From positions 435,955 through 499,954 of the forward strand of contig NMRA01000180.1 in the NCBI GenBank assembly GCA_002633005.1: a DNA stretch of 64,000 bases. The letters run 5' to 3'. This document shows, piece after piece, positions 42,077-54,400 of the stretch. The DNA comes from Phoronis australis. Its lineage: Eukaryota > Phoronida > Phoronidae. The translations under genes and the position numbers were made by a program. Numbering within the stretch: the first letter of the stretch is position 1; each line of letters begins with the position of its first letter. The notes under the pieces were generated by a model, which had not been told where the DNA came from, ran no database searches, and worked only from the letters and a program-made list of their open reading frames with translations.

Positions 42077-44399
42077 AATTGCCCGTTATAGGCGTTAGCG
42101 AGTGGCTAACAGAGGCTCGTATGTGATTCACCGGAAGCACTTTCACAACAATATGTAAATGCTGTACACTGGCAATGCGCCTGGGCTAAGGCCCGGGTTC
42201 TCAAATGAGTAGCGAGTAGAAATGTGCTCAATCAACGCATAGCTATTAGTATTAACTTATTCAACGTGTAATTTTAGTTCTTTAACGGTCTTCGTTCTCC
42301 TCATAGTCGATGCGTCTTTTTGCTTAATCACCACGTAGTTTTACTTATATAGTTTTGCTTATAATATGGTTGTTTGCTTATTCAATGCTTACTTAGTTCT
42401 TAATCATCACAATTCTGCTCGCATTCAAGTCGCGGCGCACATTATGATTTACGTAATCAACACATGGTTCGTGCAGTTGGTTAGTGCAATTCTGAAAGTA
42501 AGTTGGGATACACACCAGAAACAGCTCTTTTTTGGCCCTATCATAATAATTGGGTTTTACGAATAATTTTGTATGTAACTTTTGTAGATATAATTCTAAT
42601 ATATTTCCGTCTACCTCATGCTCCATAAGTAAAATTCTTTGATTCTCACACATTTCTATATGGATGTGTATTTTCATCCCAGAGCCCTAGGAAAGAGGTA
42701 TGTACGTCACAACTTCAAAAGCCTAAGGCAACAATGCTATATTTACACACGATAGTTCACTCAGCTCGCACTCCATAGACGATGACATTAGCCACTGCAT
42801 GACACGCGGTACACCCGAGTTTACCTGTATGTATAGTTAGCTAGGCACCTGCATGGTGGCTATATGAAGCATGTATTGGCCGCTATTGTGTGACTGGAGT
42901 TTTTCAAGCTGAAAGATCATTTTTTGTCTTATGATAAGGGAAAATTATTCCAAAAATTAAGAAATGATTTTGATAACTCATTCTGATGCCATTTTTTAAT
43001 TTACAATTTCATGAAAATTTCTTACCATTACCAGTACAAATGCACCGTATGTTTATTCTATGAACCTTTCTGGAAAATATAAAAGCTATTAAAAGTAGTA
43101 ACTGTTGTAACGTTTCCTCAAATTCGAACAAAGAAGTTAATTACCAAAATGGCCATTCTTCATTTTTCAAACGCTCGCTGACTGAATTGCCAAAAATGTT
43201 CAAACTTTCATCTCGTGTTTGCTGACTGCCGTACTAAATGAAGTTTTCAAACAATTGAGCAAATTTGTCTGGAGATTTACTCTCGTAGAAAATTTTGATG
43301 AAATAAAATTTTACTGTGCCATCATATTGTATTCTAATTAGAAGTAAATTTCTCTGTCGTACTTCCACCTCCAAAGGTTTGTCTATGGACACGCATACTG
43401 GTAATACCGTCTTTTTGAGACAGCATTTTCGTTTGATGATCACAAAAATGTGAGTATACACTTCTGCGTAATCGTGTTGTTTTTGACATGAAATTTTTGT
43501 ATTGAAAACCGAGTGAAGGCTGCAGGTGTTACTTATCCTAATATCAACTAAATTCGACTGATTTTATCATCTTTATATAAAAATAAACATTTTTGAAAAT
43601 CTGGGTTTACTTTTAACCTGTCTGCAGTTAAGAAATAGTCAACAGGTACGCACAGAGCCACACTAATCCTTTGAGATAAAAGCAACCGCGTTACTGTCCA
43701 GATGTTGTAGTTTTGCTAGTTTGTAACATGCAAATTCTCTCATTTGATTTACTGTGATCATTCACTTGAAGCAGACAAAAACTACTTTGATAAAAATGAC
43801 AGCAAAAAGTCACAGACTGATGATGTTCGCTTCTGATCCTAGGCGGGAAATTGCACTTGATACACCTGTTATTCTGTCAAATTAGTTAATTATTCGTCAA
43901 ATATCTGCTGACATTTCCCTTCATCTACTTTTCAATTCCTAACATTGTTACCCAGTTTCAAAACCGTATGTAAATGTCTCGTGGACAATTTCCTAAATCA
44001 ACATATACCATGTTCTTTTTAATTTTGAAGAACTTTTCAGTCATTTAGTGCATGTAAAATGGCTCGTGCATTTTATTGTCTTAGAAACTTTAACTCATTG
44101 GCTGAAATTTGCAAAAATTAAATGCCTCACTTTGGTACCCATTGTAATGTTTGGTATAACCAATACACTGCACCTGTTACTCGTCGCTTAAAGGAATTTA
44201 CATGTCATGCAACCATTCTTGGCATACGAAACAAAAACGGACACCTGGCAACCTGTCAACAATGAATTGATCAACAATGGTTCACTCAGTTTCTCAATCG
44301 TCAGATTTGACCTTGTTTCTGTCTTCGTTGACACAAGAGCATCCATTTTTATGTGCTCACATATTTGTATGTGAGTGCATATTACCGTCATTTCTGTCT

Positions 44400-45135
44400 G
44401 TCCGATGTCCATAACTGTATTTCCTAAACTCCTCACAGGATCTTGATGAGATTTGGCATATGTGGCCTATGAAGATGACGACGGATGACGACAACTTTCA
44501 GATGGATTCGACTACCGGTGTGCCTCCTAGTGGCAATTTTAATCTTTTGGTTTACCTCTATCTTCAAAGACCCTCAACGGATTTTCATGAAACTTGGCTC
44601 ATGGGCATCTATTTATGAGATGACACTATATTCCCGTTTACGGATAGATTTGAGGAATTTTGAGCCACCTAGTTACCAATTTTACTGTTTTTGGCGTTTG
44701 CTCCTCTGTCAACCAAAACCACTCTAAGGATGATATTAAAAATTGGCATATATGTTCCTTCTGTGAAGAGGACAGCTGGCAGGGATTTTCCGACGACTTA
44801 GAATACTGTGGCGCCTCCTAGTGGCAGTTTGGTTATTTTTTGCGTCCATAGCTGTATCTCCTAAACCCTGACTGCAGGATTTTTATTTAATTTAATTAGC
44901 AATTGCATTTATATGTAGTTGACAACCGGCGACAATGACTTTCAGACAGATCCGATATATGCTCTGCCCCGAAGTGGCAATTTCATTTTTTTCTGTTTTC
45001 CTCTGTTTCTCTTAAGTTCTGTGACGGATTTTTAGGTAATGTAGTAAATAGCTTTCTATTTAAGAAACGATGACATGTTACCATTTTCGGATGGAGTCAA
45101 CATATTTTGCTCCATTTAGTGGCCATTTATAGGAT
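44400..45135 (+). repeat. Degenerate tandem repeat, about 147-bp period, CTCF-like motif per unit
   Basis: Five units, each with a C-rich TAGTGGC box: 44522 (GCCTCCTAGTGGC), 44664, 44811 (GCGCCTCCTAGTGGCAG), 44966, 45109. Spacings 142-154 bp. Units also share a 'cctaaac...ggatttt.atgaaa.ttgg' part. Upstream of the coiled-coil gene. Confidence 0.75.
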
Positions 45136-45416
45136 ACAAATAAAGACCCCTAGAAGCACATATTGTCAGTGGTGCATTTGTAGGCACATTTCGATGCTCC
45201 ACGTTGCCCTTGTTCCTTCTGTGGTCATCGAGGATTTTAAAAAATACAAGTTTTCTTGGTCTGAATTATTACTTAAAGATTCATTTTTAAAAAATCATCC
45301 CTGGTAACACACATACCCAATTACCATGTGCCGTAAGTGTGGTTTTCATAGATTATGTTCTGGTCTGCTCACTAGTCATTTCCTTGTTTCCCTTTAAAAT
45401 GACATTATTTTTTCAG

Positions 45417-48400
45417 GAACAGACCATTGGCCATATCAACCAATTGACAAGTGTTGTGCTGACTACATGAAATATTTTCATCATGATGCACTCGGACGAA
45501 GGCGAATTTTCTTCAGACTCCACACTACAGAACTCTGTTGCTTCACGGTCAATCTGGGACTCGGGAGATCAAACAACAATTACGGAATCACCAGTCAAGC
45601 CCGAAATTCCTGGTAGTTCTAATGAAAGTGCCGGGACTACTGATCAATCAGTGTTAAAAACTGATCGTCGTTTCAAGAGTGTAGAATTATCAGCTGGAGT
45701 TCCACTAGGCGCTGATCAGAAATATAAATCTGCCCCTGAATTGACTGATGCAAAATTGACTGTGTTGAAGATGGTTGATGGGCATGAGAACGTTCACTGT
45801 ACTGCAAATTCTTCTGAGAGTCATCTCAATGACAATGAAAGTGCAAGTGTTTCCACAGTAACAACGGAAACGTCGGAGGTGGTTTCACAGTCTTCTAATG
45901 TCAACACTGCATCTGGTCCCGAGTTGACAGAAATTACTGGAAAAGGAGAAAGGAATGGTACTAACAGCCACGCGATGAAATGTAGCCACTGCCAAACCAC
46001 TCAAGTGGGACTAAACAATGTTGTAGAAAACAAATCTGGACATCAGCGTCTGCAGTTAATGACATCATGCAACGCTGAGTCAGAAACAAATGTCAGCTCG
46101 TCTGGATTGACTGATCAAAATTACGTGCGGGAGAACTGTAACGGAGATGTGTTAGAAGCAGTGCCCAGCTCAAAAAGGGAAATGGATTCCAGTGGCCAGT
46201 TCACACCAGCAGCAAAATTGTCTCGTCAGTGTAGCCAGCTGCTTGCAGAGATAAGTGCTGATTCAACAAACATTGTGCCAGATTCTGGAAATCAGCATTG
46301 TGTTTCTGGGAAAGTGAATAGTGAAACACAGTGCAACCTGTTGAAACCCAACATGCAATTCCTCGGCATGTCCAAAGTTGTTTATGAAAGGGTGGTGTGT
46401 GAAAATCAGAAACTTCAAAATGAGCTGGACCAGGTAATTTTTTTAAATTTTTATATTCACCTGTCTTGGTTATTTTCCCCAGCTGCGCTTTATTGTTAAA
46501 TGGGGGACGTACTGTAATTCACTACGAGTAGACTTTTGCTTTTTCTTTTTGCCAGGTGAAAGAAATACAGCATTCTATTTTACATTGACTTTCATCTCCT
46601 TACAATACACATAATATTATGCAACAGAAGTAGAGCTTCCTTATTGGTGCATTCTTATGAGTTCTAAGCGTTTCGAACGCAACAGCTTTTTGGCTACTTT
46701 TCAACAGTCTACATTTAGCATTGTCTGTCATCAAAATACTAATTTTGTCCGCGTAGAGATCAAAAGTATTCAACTTTTATTCAAGTACCCCGGTAACCAG
46801 TTTTGAGCAAATTTGATAGCATTACATGTCAGTTAAGAACTAATATTTGAGTTTTGCCTAATGGTGTAATCAAAAATGCAAAATTAGCCACTTAGTGGCC
46901 AGGAGGACTTAATTCTCACTACTGAGTGTGCAAAATAATTGTAACCTAACTAGAATTTTTAGTTTTGGATTTGTGCACCCGTCTAATAATAGTATTATCA
47001 GGGCCTTCAATCCCACGATATAGGGGCCGAACATCGGACCCATTCCCCTCTAAAATATATTGAAAAATCAAGGGAAATTCCCCTTCTGATGTCCAAAAAA
47101 ATCCCCTCAAGTCATTGAAAAATTCCCACTTGAGGTTCGAATCACTCCCACATATTTTTAAGTGCATATTGCCCTCATCTCTGTCTCGGCATCCGCTGCT
47201 GTATCTCCTAAACCCCATGTAGTATCTTATTGAAACTTGACGGGTGTGCTCCTATGTGGCGGACGACAGATGACAATGAGTTTCAAACCGACCTGAGTAC
47301 CGCTGTGCCCCCTAGTGGCAATTTTAATTGTTTACGCTTACCTCGGTATCTTCAGAGTTCCTTGATGGATTTTCATGAAATCTGGAAAATAGGTTTTTAA
47401 TAGGGAGGCGATGATGCCGATTTACTTTTGGATGGATTTGACGAATTTTATGTCACCTTGTGGACATTTTTGTTATTTTCCGTCCTTTTTCTGGTGTCCG
47501 CCTCTTTATCTGCCGTACTGCTCGAACGATCATTGTAAAAATTTCCATATATGTTGCTGATGAGAAGACCACAACTGACATTGACTTTCGTACTGGTCCC
47601 ACTGCTGGTTGCCCCCTAGTGACCATTTTGATTTTTGCGTCTGTAGCCGAATCTCCTTAATCCTTTGAAGGAACTTTGTGAAATTTGAAAGATGTATTCC
47701 TATGGAGCTGTCGACAAACGGTAATGATTGTCGAATTGAACCAGATACCGCTGTGCCCCCGAGTGGCAAAATTTTTTTTTTTTCATTTACCTCTGTATAT
47801 TCGGATTTTAGTAATGTATTACCATGAAATTCGTCAGAAAGCTTTTTATTACGGAGGCGATGATGCCACTCCATGTTCAGACGGATTCAATGATTTTTAC
47901 TCCACCTTGTGGCCTTTTTTATTTTTAGGTCATTTTTCTGGTGTCCGCCTCTCGATCTGCTGTACTGCTCAAAGGATCATAATAAGAGTTTACAGATGTG
48001 TTAACTTCATATTTTGTACCAATGCGTAATTGGTGCAGCCTTTCCGAGCACCTTTCAATGTTGGTGACCTTGACCTCATTTTTCAGTGTCATAGCAATAT
48101 TTAATAGAATATTTTTGGTGAGATATCTTAAAAAGGAAGCTTTAGATTTTGTTCATATATTGTATCAAAGTGTGCGTGGAGCATTTCCAGGTGCCAATCA
48201 ATTTTGGAGATCTTGACCTTGGTCACTGCTGAAAAATCTTGGTTTCAGTCAAGAAATGTTGTTGGCATGATTTCTCAAAAAAAGACGCTTTAGATTTTGC
48301 TCATATTGTGGATCAAATTGTAATGTTTATCTCAAGGCACCAGTCAAATTTGCTGACCTTGACTTCATTTTAAAAGTCACAGTGAAAAAAATTCAATATT

Positions 48401-51400
48401 TTGAAAATGTTGGTGGGATTTCAAGAAGGTAGCTGTTCATATTTTGTACAATGTGACATCTACTTCGCAGGCTGCTGTGCTGTGTGACAGGTTAGCAGAT
48501 TCAATGAGCTTTATCCACAGCCAAAGAATGAATTTTGTACTGTGGAATGGGGACACCTAACTCTTTCTTTTCAATAGTTCTATGGGCTTAAAGGTAACTG
48601 AATGCTGGATCATTAAACATCATGTCGCCAAAAAAAACAATACAAAAATCTGGTCATGTTTGGTTTCAACTCCAGAGGACAACAGTTTCCAAATAGAGGC
48701 TAAAGCCAGATTTCATTATGGTCCATCGTTAAGCGTTCTCACAATCTTGTCTGGCACCAATATATGGAATTGCTTCATCACCAAGGAACCAAAATTTAAG
48801 CCGTCTATTTTCATAGGTAATTTTTATCCTATTTCTTTGGGAAAAAACAATCTTAGCCGAACGTCTCACAAGTAATTCAATTTCTGAAGCCAAACAGTTT
48901 AAAATCGTTGGTTTTTGTCCAAAATATATCACTTCATTTTTGCCGGTGTTTTATTGTCATCAAAGTCATCACTATTTGTTCTTCTCATGCAAACCAACCT
49001 TAAATGATCATTCTTGGTCAACTGGCGTCTTGATAACAACTCTTGTACAAGCCTATTGGCAAGTACTAGGTGTTACAAAACAAGCTAGTTTCTAATGCAA
49101 CAACGCTGTACATACATGTGTCATCCCTATACTGAAGTTGAAATACCACTTTACACACTGCCTCTTCTTTAAGCTTCAGAAGGAAGTGGAAAGATCCCGC
49201 AAGAAAGAGGCTTATCAAAAGAATATGGTAGTCCAGGTAATATGTAATACTAACTATGAAAAATATTCAATGTGGAACTCAAATAATTGATGAAATTGTC
49301 ATATTTCTATTTTTAGAAGGCTTGCCACGTTATTGTAAATGCCGAAAATTTTACCAAATGTTGTTTGGTGATAGCTACATGATATAAAAACCCTGTTAAA
49401 AGCGTAGTAAGTTTTCCTGAAAAGTTACTTTTGTTTACAAATTTGAGAAAATAAAATGTTACTTGTCTGCTATATTGTGTCCCAAACTGAGGAATGTTTA
49501 CAGTTCTTCTGCATACCTATGGGACTTTTTTGAGGCCTTGGCCATACAGCTTGTATTTCGAAGTTTTTCCAGGTGGAAGTTAAATTTTAAGTTTTTTGTA
49601 TACCGACCTGCAGCAGAGTAGTTGTTGTTTTAGTAAATTTTATTCTTAAAATATCATGCAGTATGGTTCTTCAGTAAAATAGTACTTTAAGTTTTGCATT
49701 GCCAGGTTTGTAAATACATTTTGGTGGCCTTTTTGGTAGGTAAATCAAAGAAAATGCTCCAGGCCAATGTTATCTTGCCTTGATTCAATGATTAAAGGTC
49801 GTGCAGTCATTTGTAAGTTTACCAAGAATTTGTATTCCTCTATGTTGATGAAATGGTTGTGTGCCATCTCGCTAAATAAGTTTATACAATTGGTGAGTCA
49901 AATATTAGACGAATTTCATGAGACACAATGGGTTACTTACAATAAGTTAAATGTTTTCAACCATCAGTGGCTGTGGTCATATTCAGAATGTTGGCAAGGT
50001 GGACTTGCGGTCACGTGATGAATTTCCCGCCCTGGGTTAACTGGCCCAAGGCAGGAAATTCATTACGTGACTACAAGTCCACATTGCCATGATTCTGAGG
50101 ATGAGCGCAGCCACTAACGCTTTGGTATTGCCTCCTTCTACAGGTTCAGAAGGAAATGGAACAGTCACTTGATAGAGAAAGAGCTTCTCACAAGAGTATC
50201 ATGTACCAGGTAATTGTTGAGATTATGTAGCTTTTACTTAGACATTTACTCATACATCGTGTTTTATATACATAGCTTTTATATGTGCTAAGCTCTCACA
50301 AAACTTAAGTTTATAGTGGAACAACATACGTGGAAGTGAAATACGTGATCACTTGAAAATATTACAAAGAGAGAATATAGACAAAAAATTGTAAAGGCGT
50401 GTTAGAATCTGCCATAGATGTGAAAGCTGCATCTGTCCACCAGAAGGCACTTATTTTGAGGAAGGAAGGATTTTACCACTGTTGTATCATGTTCTTTGAA
50501 GTCATAGACACATCTGGTCCTGGGGTGTTCTCTCTTAACTTGAAACTCAATTAAAAAATTAATCCAATGGCTTGGCGTGATTGGCGTTAACACATTTGTT
50601 CTTGAATCATGCCGGTTGATTGGTTGGTTTTGAGTCGGAGTTTGGAGACTAGGTGATGCGCCCTAGTTCTGTTACTGCAAGCTCGTAGAACAAGTGAGTG
50701 CTCAGTAGATGTTAAAATTGCATCCATTTTGTGAAGAGTGAAATGGGTCGAAATGGGTGACAACTTTCAGTGTCAGGGTGGTTTCAATTCTTAAATCAGT
50801 TTCATTTTTTTCATATTGTGACTTAAGTGGGTCAGATTTTATCATTGAATTTAATTTAAGTTAATGGTCTGTGAATTGGTAACAATTGAGCTGTGGGCTT
50901 GTCTTTGGTACCAAAAACTATCTGCATATACTGTACTTATTCCAAAGTGTTTTGAGACAATTGTATCAATTTAGTGCGCAACAGTTAGCTTACATAATTT
51001 CATTTTTAATTATTTGGCATATTATATTAAAAAATAATGTGCCAAATCTAAAAAGCAAGATTCGCATTCTGTTGTGTTTAGGTCCTTTTCAAGACTACAA
51101 ACTTAAGGTGAAAGCGTACATTGTGTATTTAAGAAGACAAACTTGTGAGGACCGTCTTTTGATGGTTAAAGCTGGGACTCTTTTTAAGGTTCACAAGAAG
51201 ATGGAAAAGCTTCAAGCTGAACTGAAACTGTCACAAGAAAAGGAATCGGAACAAAGTAAACAGATTCGTGGGAAAGAGTCTATTCCTCAACCACTTGACT
51301 TGGTAATTTCTGGTTTATACTTAGTATATTGACTGTTACATGCTTTCATTTTTTATTGTGTTTTTGGTTATACAGAATTGGTTAAACGCACGACACTTTT

Positions 51401-54400
51401 CATTGTTCACAGTCGTTATTCCGTTACGTTCATACCTGTGGAACAAAGCTGTACTCTCAACTGAACATAAATAAAGTAAGTGACCTAGCGACATCATTGA
51501 AAGACACACGATATTTCGAACATATTGTTTCATTCTCAAGTGAAGATAAAATGATGCAGTAATGTCACCACAGAGCATAAGCTGATGACACACAGTGGCA
51601 GTTTTGTTCCGTAGGTATGAACGTAATGGAATAAAGACTGAACAATGAAAAGTGTCGTGCGTTTAACCAATTCTGTATAACCGAAAAGTTGCTCCCGAAG
51701 TACAGCCAGTTCAAGTTATTATGTTTTATATATTTATGTATTTAAGTATTTATTATTAAGTGGATACGTTTATTTTTATGCACCATAGGCATTCAGGTTA
51801 ACCTCCATTTAGAAAGTTCAATAATATTGTTAATGGATGTGTTCAATCATTTTCAGCTTTTTAAAGTTTCTCAATTTAAATACCCCATTGTGCATTAACC
51901 TAAACTTGTCCAAGTTTGACTGGTCATAAAAAGCCCAGATAATTAGAAAGATATTAAAGAAAACAAATTACAAGCACTTTACCAAATGATGTCAAATTTT
52001 CAACACAGTCTACAGGGTCTAGACGTTTCATTTATTAACTGTAAACATCGTCGGTGGAAAACAACACCTCTAAAAGGTGACCACTGGAGAATGATAAAAC
52101 ACTACAATGACAGACACTAAATGAAAAGGGGCAGGTAACAAAAACGGGGAGCCAGAGCCCAAGTTGTAACTTGGTGGAAGACTTATTGTTATTCAAGGAG
52201 AGGAAGACTCTAGAATCAAGGATGTGCAGGCTTTTTTTAATGTGCTGGGTATGGGTTCTGTTGTTGTGACATAATATACATGCCATATCACTGTCATAAT
52301 GGTGTGTATTCTCTTTTCATTTTGTGTCTGTCATTCTAGTGTTTGGTCATTCCACAATGATCTCTCTTTAGGTGCAGGATTTCCCAGTTACTTTGCTTTT
52401 AGTTTACTTAAGAAACGAAACATCTGGACCCTATATATACTGTTCTAATTATGACACGATTTGCTGAAGCGCTTGTTATTTGTTTTCTTGTATTGATGTG
52501 GCCTAAAGCCAAAGCAGTGTAAAGAAATTGTCTGTGACAACCCTGTGCCTAAGATACCCTCAGGGCAGAAAAGTGGGAGGCCTCACCTACAATGTGGGGA
52601 CTGGAATCGGTAAATTAAAAAGACGTACAGTCTTGGGACCAAGGCTTCTTGTCAATTTTCTTGTTGCAAACACTGTAAGGCACTGCAAAGACATTCAACA
52701 TTATTTGTGTGCCCTGGTGGACACGTTTGCATTGTGAAATTTGTACCCAGCTCGGTAAAATTGTTTTGTCGCCACAAAAGTGCTTTCAAAATTGAATTCT
52801 GCGGTAAACTCATCTAGTGCTCGAGTGCATGCAAAAATTATTACAGATTAACGAAAACTAACTATTATTACAGATCAACAAAAACTAACTATTATTAATT
52901 ACAGATCAATGAAAACTAACTTTTATTACAGATCAACGAAAACTAACCCTATTGTCCTCTAGCTGTTTGTTCAGTTAGTCTGGACAATTTCAGTATGAAT
53001 CGTAAAATCATGAAGAAGTAAATCTTACAGTTAACTGTAAACCTGTTGTTTAAAGTTCTTTTACGTATCATCAGTTGTTAACCTACAAAAGAACTGTACT
53101 CATCCAGGATCATGCCTGTGTTATACGATCGAGACTTCCTTGAAAGTGCCCATTCATTTGTGTTAGCTCACCTCTCGCAAATTTCAGCTCCCAAAACATT
53201 CAAAACTCGGCTTTCCTACTATGTTTTATCTGACGCTTGCACTCAAAATTTCATTTTTAAATGCCCAAACTTGTCTTACATAACACCCCCCCCTCTTATT
53301 TTTGTAGTTTCAAAATGCAGGTGCCTGCATTTTGAGAACCAGTTTTCTCCACTGAGTACCGTGCATCAAACTGGTTCTCAAACTACAGGCACATTATATC
53401 AGACTTTTGCCTCATTCATTTTAGCAAGCGAGTAGAGATAAGCGTAACATGGAGAGGCTTCGGAAAGAAAATGAAACCTTGAAGAAGGACAAGGAAGACT
53501 TGAAAATCGAAAATGAGTCGTTGAAGAATGAAAGTGAATTGTTAAAGAATGAAAAGAAAACAAGTGAATACTTAAAAAATGAGAATGAAGTTTTGAAGAA
53601 CGGAAATGAAGTTTTGGAGAGGAAACTAGAAGAACTGACCCAGCAGGAGGTAATTTCCATATTGCAGGGCTGGTGTAATTAGACATTACTATAAAACCCA
53701 TGAGGTTTATAGCAAGTCAGGGTGGACACATTTCAGAATTTATCACCTCAAAAATTTCAGGATTATATCCACTGACCTGCCGTAAAGGTTCATACATAAT
53801 TTCACAGAAGCACAAGAGGTTGGTGCACCATTTCACAAAATGATTTCCAGGGCCCTCGTTCATCTGAGGGAAAAGGTGTCTATGTCTTCTGGAGAGAAGA
53901 ACGTTTTGGGGTGAGAGGAAAATTCTACCTACCGATCACCATCAATAACACCCACTCACCCTGTTGCAAGTCCTCAAAGGCTTTGCCTCAAGTAGACACA
54001 ACTTAAATGATTTGTGCTCTTTCAAATTGTTGCCTGTGTGAGTTACAAGTGATTTGAACCCCTAGGAGAAATTTTCAGTGACTTGAGGAGAACTTTTGGG
54101 CCTCATGAGGAGAATGTTGCATGATTTTTCAATATTTTTTAGAGGGGAATGGGGCCAATATTCGGGCCCAAAATCGATAGACGGATTTAGGGCCCTGAGC
54201 TCACTCATGTCACAAGATCTGGTGATTGTTAGAACTGTTTGCAATACTTAGTGTAGAAATTCTTCAGCTTAGTACACAATATGGCTGGCAATTGAAATTA
54301 CGCTATGTGAGTTGGGTAAGCATCCTTTTGTCCTAAGTGCTCATCACATGTAGTAGTGTTTATTTATTTTTCATAATTTAATCTTTTTCTTAGAAAACTG

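Larger units (their letters stand above)
36654..45416. other. Intergenic region between the divergent HERC4 and coiled-coil genes
   Basis: Must hold the HERC4 promoter and any 5' exon of the coiled-coil gene, neither of which I can place. Contains the 36820 repeat, THAP-like relic, 40117 MITE, tRNA-like sequence at 42004 and the 147-bp array. 38126-40100 and 42150-44400 show nothing else I can name. Confidence 0.6.
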
